Part shown: positions 55,980 through 64,000 of the stretch, in pieces
Layout of the letters: every line of letters begins with the position of its first letter
How positions within the stretch are numbered: the first letter of the stretch is position 1
NCBI GenBank assembly: GCA_019448385.1
Contig: JAGTXO010000013.1
Span: 124,001-188,000, forward strand
DNA: 64,000 bases
Origin: Diacronema lutheri
Lineage: Eukaryota; Haptophyta; Pavlovophyceae; Pavlovales; Pavlovaceae
Direction: 5' to 3'
The notes under the pieces: generated by a model
Told to the model about the DNA's origin: nothing
The model's input: only the letters and a program-made list of their open reading frames with translations
Databases searched by the model: none
Program-made: the position numbers and the translations under genes

Positions 55980-57596
55980 ATGTCTCGGCCTTTGGACTCC
56001 CTTCCCAGGATGACGAGTCCTGGGCGCCAGATGACGAGCCTGCGCGCGTTGCGCGAGGAGCTCAAAGGCCTGCTCGCGGCCACGGAGGATGCGGGCGCCA
56101 AGCTCGCCGAGCTGGACGCCAGGGCGCGGCCGTACACGCTCAATCCCAACGGCTCCCTCTCATTTGCCGGCCGCGCGCCGAGGGTTGGCAGCGACGTGTC
56201 GTGCGCGCTCGACAGGCCGGGCCATGGCTGGCTGCCGTCGGAGCGGCGATATGGCGCGCGCGGGGGCGCGGGCGGCGGCGCGCACTCCGCGCCGTCGCTA
56301 CCATCGCTCTCGTCGCGGGGCTCCGCGCTCGCCGCCGCCGCCTCGTCGAGCAGCCACGTGCTGCCCGTGCGGATGGGCGGCTCGGCAGGCAGCGCCGAGC
56401 ACGCGCCGCCGTACGGCAGCGCGCCGACCAACCGGTGGGAGGCGATGCAGCTGGCGGAGGCGCTAGACGGGCGGCTGCGCGCGGCGGGCTCGTCATTCGA
56501 CGCCCGCCTCGCCGCGATGGAGGAGGCCTTCGACGAGCTCACCCGCCAGGTCGGCGTGCACTGCGCCGAGCGCGGCGACGTGCTCCGGCGCGTGCGCGTG
56601 TTCTACTCGGGGTACGCGGGCGCCTTCGGCTCGCTCACGCGCAAGCGGCAGGCGGATGCGGGGCTTGCCAACCTGGACGCGCAACTCGAGGCGCTCGGCT
56701 CGAGCCAGCGCCGCCTCAGCGCGCGCGCCGCCAAGGCGGAGGCGCAGTTGAAGGCGTTCGACGAGGCCTTTGCAAAGATGTCGGGCCCGCACTCGGCGCG
56801 GCTGCTCGCGCTCGCGGCTGCGGCGGACGGCGGCATCGAGTTAGGCGCGGAGGATGTGGCGCTTGGCGCGCTAAGCAAACGCATGGCCGCCGCCACCACG
56901 CACATGCGCGCGGACACGCTTCGGACGATCCTCGCCGAGCTGAACAGCGCGCAGCGCGCATCGTGCGTGTGCGCTCTCATCGGCACGATGGAGCAGGACG
57001 AGCAGGTCGGGACGCTCCAGGCGGTGGTCGGTGAGCTGCTGCCCGCCGCGCGATTCAAGGCGATCAGCGCGCTCGTCGCGCCGCTCGCCACCACTGAGCA
57101 GCTCGACGTGATCGGTGGGATCGCGCAGACGTTCTCGACGCCGGACCTCGTCGCGCTCCTCGGCCTGCCGCTCGCGCGGCTGCCCAAGGAGCGCACGCTC
57201 GAGGTGATGGAGGTGCTGCTGCAGATGTCGCCAAACATTGCGGCAGTCTTCGCGCGCATCTACGGCCGGATGACGGAGAAGCAGCAGCTGCGCCTTCTCA
57301 GCCTCATCTGCGCTCAGATCGGCACGGCCGAGCTGCACCTTCTCAAAGCCGAGTTGAAGCTCGAGAGCGCGCACATCCTGCACACCACGGAGGCGGAGCT
57401 CGCGCACACGCACGCCGCGCTCGTCAACGCGCACCGCGCCGGGCTACAGGGCGCCGCCGCGCGTCCCAGCGGGCCTTCCGTCGAATGTGGCGGCGCGGCA
57501 GCACCCGCCGTCAGCGCCGTCGCCGCGCTGAGTGCACGCACTGCGCGACCCGGTGTCGCGCAGGCGCTGCCGCCGGCTGAGCTGCAGCCGCATTAG
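55980..57596 (+). CDS. Helical protein, unknown
   Basis: 538 residues. The N-terminus has a helix ([20 protein letters not shown]) and a short extended motif ([13 protein letters not shown]). The middle is a coiled-coil (~210-270, with [20 protein letters not shown]). The C-terminal half is a smooth all-helical domain with a regular pattern ([80 protein letters not shown]). Composition in that half is well constrained. No family was recognised; a flagellar or cytoskeletal scaffold is a guess. The stop overlaps the convergent RING-protein gene by 4 bp. Confidence 0.65.
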   Translation: MSRPLDSLPRMTSPGRQMTSLRALREELKGLLAATEDAGAKLAELDARARPYTLNPNGSLSFAGRAPRVGSDVSCALDRPGHGWLPSERRYGARGGAGGGAHSAPSLPSLSSRGSALAAAASSSSHVLPVRMGGSAGSAEHAPPYGSAPTNRWEAMQLAEALDGRLRAAGSSFDARLAAMEEAFDELTRQVGVHCAERGDVLRRVRVFYSGYAGAFGSLTRKRQADAGLANLDAQLEALGSSQRRLSARAAKAEAQLKAFDEAFAKMSGPHSARLLALAAAADGGIELGAEDVALGALSKRMAAATTHMRADTLRTILAELNSAQRASCVCALIGTMEQDEQVGTLQAVVGELLPAARFKAISALVAPLATTEQLDVIGGIAQTFSTPDLVALLGLPLARLPKERTLEVMEVLLQMSPNIAAVFARIYGRMTEKQQLRLLSLICAQIGTAELHLLKAELKLESAHILHTTEAELAHTHAALVNAHRAGLQGAAARPSGPSVECGGAAAPAVSAVAALSARTARPGVAQALPPAELQPH

Positions 57597-60500
57597 ATAT
57601 TTTCATACGCAGTGTCGTACGTGCCGGTGCGCACCGCGGCGACGGGCTCGTCGCATAGCGGGCACTTGAGCGGCACGCGGCTGCGCTGCGCGTGCGCGAG
57701 CAGCCGCGGAAAGCAGCCGGCGCACACGCACGCGTGCCTGCACGGCAGGAGCAGCACTTGCAGCATGGGCGGCGTCGCGGCGGCCAGATCGGTGTACAGC
57801 TCGAGGCAGTGCATGCACTGCCGGTCACCACTGCGCGTGGTCGCGCCCTCGGACGCGCTCGTGCTCGCGCCGGGGCCGCTGCGTGCCGCGCCGTCGGGCG
57901 GCACGCGCGGTCGGAGCTGCTCGACGGTGAGCAGCGCGCTGTCGCCCTCGTACCCGTCGTAGCTCACCAGCCAGCACGGCGCTCCACCCGCCGCACCGCC
58001 CACCTCAAGCACGCCGATCACGCGCGCGGCGTGCCACGCGGCAGGGTCAGCGTCGTCCGGCCAGAGCGCGAAAACCGGCTCGCCGAGCGCGTAGCTGGGC
58101 GCGGCGCCAGTGGCGGCGGCTGGCTGCGCAGGCCACGGCGCAAAGGCGGGCGCGGCGGTGGCGCACGCCACTTCGGCCGGGGCGCGCGCGTGCGGCGCAC
58201 GAGCGCCCTGCCCGCTGCCGTGCGCACCCCACCCCTCGTCAGGCGTGGCACGCGCCACGACGAGCAGCCACTTGAGGCCGTCGTCCTTGAGCACGCGCAG
58301 CGCGCCTGCGTTGGACGCGCCGTCCAGGTCGATGGACGCGAACGGGAAATCGCGCATCCCGCCCGCAGCCGTCGCTGCTACGGGGACGGGCGCATCAGCG
58401 CGCGACACAGCCCCACGGCCACCCATCCTGCAGCAGAAGATGCCGAGGCTGCCGCCGCCACCGGCCGCGCCGCTCGCCGCGCACGCGTGCGCAAGGAACT
58501 GCGCCGCCGCGTCAGCGATCGCGCGCGGACGTGATGTTGCGCCACCCGCCTTCTCCTCCGCCGCGTGCGCAAGCGAGGCGAGTGAGCGAGGCGGCGCATC
58601 GCGTTTGCCAGTGAAGCGAGATGGCCGCAGCGGGTGCCCCGTACGGTCGACGATGAAACGCTCGGTGCCATCGCCTTCGGCGGCCGGACGCGCGTGCGCA
58701 AGCGCCCACGGCGCCGGCTGTGCGAGCGGCGCGGCGGGCGGCACGGCTGCAGACAGCTTGGCCGCTTGCGGCCGCACAATGTCCGCATCCGGCCGCGCGT
58801 GTGTGCGCGGCTGTGCGAGCGGCGCGGCGGGCGGCACGGCTGCAGACAGCTTGGCCGCTTGCGGCCGCACAATGTCCGCATCCGGCCGCGCGTGTGTGCG
58901 CGGCTGTGCGAGCGGCGCGGCGGGCGGCACGGCTGCAGACAGCTTGGCCGCTTGCGGCCGCACAATGTCCGCATCCGGCCGCGCGTGTGTGCGCGGCTGT
59001 GCGAGCGGCGCGGCGGGCGGCACGGCTGCAGACAGCTTGGCCGCTTGCGGCCGCACAATGTCCGCATCCGGCCGCGCGTGTGTGCGCGGCTGTGCGAGCG
59101 GCGCGGCGGGCGGCACGGCTGCAGACAGCTTGGCCGCTTGCGGCCGCACAATGTCCGCATCCGGCCGCGCGTGTGTGCGCGGCTGTGCGAGCGGCGCGGC
59201 GGGCGGCACGGCTGCAGACAGCTTGGCCGCTTGCGGCCGCACAATGTCCGCATCCGGCCAGTCCGCTGACGGTGCGGCCGATGCGCGCAGCGGCGGCGGC
59301 GGCGCGAGGGCGGGCGGCCCAGGGCGCTCCCAAGCAGTTTCGTCGGTGAGCGTATTCCAAAAGTACACGTCCCCGGAGCTGGGCTCAACCACCTCCTGCC
59401 AGCCGGAAGGCAGCGGCGGTGCATTTGGCGGCAGCGCCTTCTGCTTGTCGGCTGGCAACGGCCAACGCTCGCTGGTTGGCTGGTCGGCACATGTCACCTT
59501 TGAGGGGTGAGCGTGTGCCGCCGTCTTCAGCTCATCGTGGTGGCGCTGCGAGCGCAGGGCGTCGCCTTGCGCGCGTGCCCGCGCTTGCGCCTCGAGCTGC
59601 TGCTGGTGCTGCTGCACGCGCGCGAGCTCCTGTGCCTGCTGCTGCGCCTGAGCCTGAGCCTCTTGCTGCTGCTGCGCCTGAGCCTGCGCCTGCGCCTGCA
59701 GCTGCGCCTGCGCCTGCAGCTGCGCCTGCGCCTGCAGCTGCGCCTGCGCCTGAGCCTCTCGCTGCTGCTGCGCCTGAGCCTGCGCCTGCGCCTGCAGCTG
59801 CGCCTGCAGCTGCGCCTGCAGCTGCGCCTGAGCCTGAGCCTCTTGCTGCTGCTGCGCCCGCGCCTGCGCCTGCGCCTGCGCCTGCGCCTGCGCCTGCAGC
59901 TGCGCCTGCGCCTGCGCCTGCGCCTGCGCCTGCTGCTGCTGCTGCTGCTTCGCCCGCGCCTGCTGCTGCGCCCACGCCTGCGCCTGTGCCTGCGCCTGCG
60001 CCTGCTGCTGCTTCGCCCGCGCCTGCTGCTGCGCCCACGCCTGCGCCTGCGCCTGCTGCTGCTTCGCCCGCGCCTGCTGCTGCGCCCACGCCTGCGTCTG
60101 CGCCTGCTGCTGTGCCTGCGTCTGCGCCTGAGCCTGCGCCTGCGCCCGCGCCTGCGCCTGCGCCTGCGCCTGCGCCTGCGCCTGCGCCTGCGCCTGCGCC
60201 TGCGCCTGCGCCTGCGCCTGCGCCTGCGCCTGCGCCACTGGCTGCTGCGGCCGTGCCGGCTGCTGCGCCGGCTGCTGTGCCTGCTGCTGCGTGCGGGGCT
60301 TGAGCTGCAGGCAGTCCGGCCTGAGCAGGACCACATCCGACCACGGGTCGCGCGCGCCCACCGTCTTACCGCCGCCGCTGCCGCCGCCACGACGCCCGCC
60401 GAGCAGCAGCAGCGCGACGTGGCCTGCAGGCAGCTGCTCCTCTCTGGCATTATGACGCAACCGCCCACCAGTGCTCAGCACGACGCCCTGGCGCCCGTTC

Positions 60501-63000
60501 AGATGCTGCCGGCCGTCCTTGAGCCCAGCGATGAGCATGCGCGCGCCGAGGGTGATTCCCGCGCGCGCCGTCGCGCTCGCGAGCTGCGCCGCCGCCTGCT
60601 GCCGCCGCTGCGCGGCGGCCGCGGCCGTCGCCTCCGCGATGAACGCGGCCTCAAGCTCGTCCACGCGCCGCGTGAGCGCGGCACGCTGCGCGCTCGTGAA
60701 GAGCGTGCACTGCGCGGCGGCGAGCAGCTCGAGCCGGTCGAGGCCGAGCGCTTTTGCGCCGCTATCGGCGATCAGCTGGTAGAGCACGTTCGCGTCCGCA
60801 CCGCGCGCGCGAAGCTGCTCGTCGGCAGCTTCCGCGCCGGCGCGCTCGAGCGCGCGCAGCCAGAGGGCAAACTCGCCGCGCTGCGCCTGCCGCTCGATCT
60901 CGGCGCGGAACGCGCGCCGCTGTGCCCGCTCGCCGTCCTCGCCCGCCGGTTGTAGCCGCTGCAGGTCGTGCATCACCGCCTGGGCGCTCAGAATCGCTGC
61001 CTCGCCCGCCGCGATGCGCGCGTCGCCCGCGTGCGCGCCGATCGCCGAACGCGCGAGCGTGTTGAGCAGCGCGCGCGTGCGCATGATCGAGTTGTGCAGC
61101 ATCTCTTGGCGCTGCGCGAAGAGCGCGGGCTGCGCGAGCGTCTCGGGCCTGAGCTCGATCATGCGGCGCGTGTCCGCGGTCGTGACGTGCAGCCGGCCAA
61201 GCTGGCCGTGCAGCAGCTCGTGCTGGCGCGCGGAGACGGCGTCGGCCTGGGCGGAGGACGGGTCGATGTGCGGCAGCTCGACCTGCGCCGACCACGGGCT
61301 CTCCGACGTCGAGCCGCCCACGACGCGCGTCACCGTCCGCCAGCTTCGGGCCGTTTCAGGCCGTTGCGCCGCGCGCGCGCGCGAGCGTGAGGCGCGCGCA
61401 GCGCGGCGCGCGAGCGCGGCGGCGCGAGCGCGGCGGCGCGAGCACGACGGCGCGCGCACCGCAGCTTGAACACGCCATAGCTCTCGCAGTCCGCCTCGAC
61501 GATCACCTCCTCGTGCGTCGAGCCGTTGCCCGCGATGAGCGCTGAGGGCCGGCGCACGCGGCTTGCGTCGTCGAGCGGCAGCTCGGGCAGCGACGTCCAC
61601 ACGCGCGCGTTGCGCAGGTAGAGCATCTGCAGCTCAATTGACGTGCGGCTCACTCCGCCCGTGATGAGCAGCGCGCGCGGCACCTGCAGCCGCAGCTCGA
61701 CCGTGTGCTTGGCGAAGACGTTCCAGCTGGAGATGTGCGCCGCGCGCGGCATCGCGCCAACGGTGCTCGCCCCCGCCTCGGCCATGCGGTGCACGGTGGG
61801 CCTCTTGAGCCCCTCGTCGAGCGCGCGCACGCCGTGCGCGGCGAGGAACTGCTCCGACATCCGCTGCTGGTCGCAGCTCGGCGCCGAGATGACCGCGTCG
61901 AGCATGTGCGCCATGTAGCGCACGCGCAAAGTGCCCACGCGATCCGATGGCGCGCACGCGGCTGTGAGCGCGCGCTCGGCGGCGCGCAGCAGCTCGAAGC
62001 GGCGCTGCGCACGCTCGCGTCCGTCCGGGGTCGCCTTGTCCGGATGCAGGTGCAGCGACTGGCGGCGGTAGTGCGAGCGGATTGCCTTACTTACCGCCTC
62101 GACTGAGAGGGCCAACGCATCGCCGCCACCCCCGACGTCGCCCGCGGGCGCCGCGTCCGGCCGGAGGCGCTTGCACGCCACCTTGATTGCGCCGTCGACC
62201 CCGTCGAGCGCGCGCGCGCCCCTGGCCTGCAGCGCGCGCAGCGCGGCCACCGCCTCCTTGTCATGGTCGTCGTCTGCGCGCGCGCGTGCGCGGTCCTTTG
62301 TGTCCTTGGCCGCCTTCTCCGCCGCGAGCGCGTGCTTGTCAAGCTGGTCGAGCGCAGCGCGGTACACGCGCCGCGAGCGCCCGAGCGCGTCGACGAGCTC
62401 GTGCGCGGCGAGCTCATCGGTGAGCAGCGCGAGCAGCTCGTCGCTCGGCTCGAGATCGACGATGAGCGGCAGCGAGCCGAGGCACTCGCGCGCGGCGTCG
62501 AGCCGCCTGCCCATCACGCGCACCCAGCCGGCGTGCGCGGCCGCGACGACGCCCTGCGCGAACGCCGGCCCAACGGCGAGCATCTCACTCACGTACGCGC
62601 GGCGCGTCTCCGGCGCGAGCAGGAGCATCAAGCACCGACGGTTGTCGGCGTCGCGCTTGAAGTGGCGGCAGCTGACGAGCCGGCGAAGGACCTCACCGAC
62701 CGCGAGCTCGGCGCGCGCGAGCTCGTCGAGAGGCGCGCCCGCGCGGCACGCGTGCACCTCGGCGGCGAGCGCGGCGACGAGCTGCTCGCCGTACTCGGAG
62801 CCGGCCGACGACATGATCGCCGAGAGGAAGCTCATCGAGCTGTTCACGTAGGACACGAGTGCAACCGCCGGGATCGATCTGACGGCCTCGCAGAGCTCGT
62901 TTGGCGCAGGCTCGGCCGAGGCGATGATCGACGGCGCGCTTGCGCCTGGCGACGGCACGCTTGCGCCTCCCTCCCGCTTGCGCATCAGCACGCGCCACAT
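57593..63000 (-). CDS. J-domain/WW/Tudor-like/RING giant protein
   Basis: 1763 residues in two exons (63000-61460, 61343-57593; intron 116 nt, GT-AG, joining FKLR to WRTVTRVV in phase). Parts in order: helical N-terminus; a J-domain-like segment (~300-350) with HLHPDK (intact His-Pro-Asp) in [18 protein letters not shown]; a helical region; a Gln-Ala dipeptide tract (~885-1121); a WW domain (~1145-1178, [11 protein letters not shown] ... TAWERP); six near-perfect 31-residue repeats (~1208-1389, each starting [13 protein letters not shown]); a Tudor/Agenet-like domain (~1595-1656, [10 protein letters not shown] ... [11 protein letters not shown]); and a C-terminal RING finger (CMHC ... [10 protein letters not shown] ... 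CPLCDEP). The RING suggests ubiquitin-ligase activity. The J-domain suggests an Hsp70 link. The combination is not known to me. First ATG is 63000; 62985 is also possible. Confidence 0.75.
58715..59259. repeat. 93-bp tandem repeat, ~5.9 copies
   Basis: Head-to-tail repeat with period 93 nt (the segment TGCAGACAGC recurs at 58748, 58841, 58934, 59027, 59120 and 59213). Copies are identical over the stretches read, which implies recent expansion or active homogenisation. Each copy codes 31 residues of the RING protein. Confidence 0.95.
59640..60240. repeat. Gln-Ala dipeptide coding tract
   Basis: About 600 bp of near-continuous GCCTGC-type hexamers, coding alternating Gln-Ala with some QQ and short [13 protein letters not shown] units. 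This is the low-complexity middle of the J-domain/RING protein. Confidence 0.92.
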
Positions 63001-63278
63001 CCTCGCCCCAGCCACCACCAACCGGGATTGGATGCCTTCCGGACAGTCAAGCTGTCAGCGGCATGAGTGACATGACGCACCGCGACTTCTGGCGGACTCT
63101 GCTCACTCTGTTTGCTCATGATCATGCTGAGAGCCGACGTCTCGCAAGGACTCCCAATGATGACATCACGTACCGCACATGCGCGATTCCAGGTGGGACT
63201 GGCGGCCGCGGGGCGCACGTACAGCCGCGCCGACGCGGAGGCTGGCTCCCGTTGGGCACGAGCGGCCCACTGCGCGCG

Positions 63279-63914
63279 TCAGCCAAAGACGCGGTCGCCC
63301 CAGACGCTCGAACTGCGCATTAGCTCAGCCACGCTTTGCAGCGCGGAAGTGCCCGTCAGCTGCTCGTCCTCCTGCAGCGAGTTGGCGTCATCCGGCGCAA
63401 ACTCAGCGGATGTGACGCCCCACCGGCTGGCGCGCTGTCGCGCGAGGGCGGCAACCACGTCCGCGTGCAAGCGCGCGGCGGCAGTGTGCTCATCGGGCGC
63501 CAGGCGCACGAACAACTCGCCGCGCACGCTCGCGCCGAGTGGCGTCTGCAGCAGCGCAAGGCGCGAGAGCGTCTTCTTGCTCCCCATGATCGCGCCCGCC
63601 ACGAGGCCCGACGCGGTGCACGAACCCACCATCACGAGGCTCATCAGCCGCGCGTGCCCGATGGGGAGACCGCGGAAGCCGAGCGACGCGAGAAGCCCAA
63701 CGCCGAGCCCGACCGCCGTGTTCCGCGCCTCGAATCGGCGTTGCTGCTCGAGGCACTCCTTGAGCACGGCGGCGTCGACGGGCGTGACGGGCGCCTTGTT
63801 CGGTTGGGTGAGACGGCGCTTGAGTTGGCGCCACGCGTGCGAGGTCGAGTCGAGCGAGAGCGAGTCGATCGCCGCCACGGGCCTGAAGAGCGAAAGGTCC
63901 TCTTTGCCGCGCAT
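63279..63914 (-). CDS. Two-TM protein, unknown
   Basis: 211 residues. After a polar N-terminus (RPVAAIDSLSLDSTSHAWRQ) come two close hydrophobic segments (NTAVGLGVGLLASLGFRGLP and LMSLVMVGSCTASGLVAGAI), which form a hairpin with a short loop, followed by a soluble C-terminal region ending RSSSVWGDRVFG. Size and layout suit a small organelle-membrane protein. No family is recognised. The ATG at 63914 is 13 bp from a small inverted repeat. 278 bp of spacer separate its stop from the divergent RING-protein start, and I see no gene in it. Confidence 0.6.
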   Translation of the reverse strand: MRGKEDLSLFRPVAAIDSLSLDSTSHAWRQLKRRLTQPNKAPVTPVDAAVLKECLEQQRRFEARNTAVGLGVGLLASLGFRGLPIGHARLMSLVMVGSCTASGLVAGAIMGSKKTLSRLALLQTPLGASVRGELFVRLAPDEHTAAARLHADVVAALARQRASRWGVTSAEFAPDDANSLQEDEQLTGTSALQSVAELMRSSSVWGDRVFG

Positions 63915-63926
63915 GTCAAAGTCTCA

Positions 63927-63945
63927 GGTCTCTGCTTCAGAGACC
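63927..63945. repeat. 8-bp perfect inverted repeat
   Basis: GGTCTCTG and CAGAGACC around a CTT loop, just upstream of the two-TM gene's ATG. It could form a hairpin in the 5' leader; a chance occurrence is possible. Confidence 0.5.
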
Positions 63946-64000
63946 AGCTTGCTACGACCGTCCACGAGGGGAGAAGGCGGAGAAACTTATCTTTTACTTT

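Noticed and set aside
58715-59259. CRISPR-like array
   Set aside because: The repeat has no unique spacers, has a 93-nt period and lies in a coding exon of a eukaryotic gene.
59532-60344. Alternate frames through the Gln-Ala tract reading Ala-Gly or Pro-Ala repeats
   Set aside because: They are frame shadows of the hexamer repeat; only the minus frame connects the WW and RING domains.
1-64000. Mobile or virus-derived elements, tRNA and rRNA genes
   Set aside because: No transposase, reverse transcriptase, integrase or capsid motif, no long terminal repeats, and no tRNA or rRNA core sequence were recognised by eye; a dedicated scan would be needed to exclude small RNAs.

Overview
This window is nuclear DNA from a very GC-rich, gene-dense microbial eukaryote. 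The evidence is short spliceosomal introns (about 105-290 nt, usually opening GTGCGCG or similar and closing CAG, with two GC-AG introns), a mitochondrial complex I subunit, mitochondrial presequences, ER-type secretory proteins and flagellar SHIPPO/STPGR-repeat proteins. The strong codon bias toward G/C, alanine-rich linkers and simple-sequence coding repeats fit a flagellate alga. A haptophyte (for example a pavlovophyte) is my best guess, but this is inference; no plastid gene or marker fixes the lineage.

Layout. 1-5.6 kb: the 5' end of V-ATPase subunit B (leaving the window on the left), a two-S1-domain RNA-binding protein, a protein combining a cortactin-like acidic N-terminus, a Tudor/chromo-barrel-like domain and an acidic C-terminus, and two convergent SHIPPO-repeat flagellar proteins. 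5.7-14.5 kb: an adenosine-deaminase-family enzyme, an ankyrin-type protein, a long coiled-coil protein and a decayed PC-esterase-like gene. 14.5-27 kb: NSF (four exons), an XRN 5'-3' exoribonuclease carrying two WW domains, an MFS transporter, and an EF-hand mitochondrial carrier. 27-37 kb: a decayed 3-beta-HSD/NSDHL-like gene, a PP2C phosphatase, a mitochondrial pyruvate dehydrogenase kinase-family protein (four exons), a small unknown, a GH18 chitinase-like protein, an unknown alpha-helical protein and an EEP-superfamily hydrolase. 37-45 kb: a 2566-residue alsin-like protein (RCC1, DH, MORN, VPS9). 45-51 kb: 3-hydroxyanthranilate dioxygenase, mitochondrial enoyl-CoA hydratase, a membrane ankyrin protein, NDUFS5 (two exons), a TPM-domain protein and a MESD-like ER protein. 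51-64 kb: NEMF/Rqc2 (four exons), an unknown helical protein, a 1763-residue J-domain/Q-A repeat/WW/Tudor/RING protein and a two-TM unknown.

The genes are not an operon. They are ordinary housekeeping and trafficking genes packed as divergent pairs (starts 67-277 bp apart) and convergent pairs, two of which overlap at their stop codons. Themes are membrane trafficking (NSF, alsin-like, V-ATPase), mitochondrial metabolism (PDK, ECHS1, NDUFS5, carrier), RNA and ribosome quality control (XRN, NEMF, S1 protein) and flagella (SHIPPO pair). No mobile element, virus-derived element, CRISPR array, rRNA or tRNA was recognised. The most unusual items are three domain fusions (cortactin-like/Tudor, XRN-WW, J/WW/Tudor/RING), an EF-hand fused to an oxoglutarate-carrier-type transporter, two pseudogenes of host enzymes, and several short repeated DNA elements.
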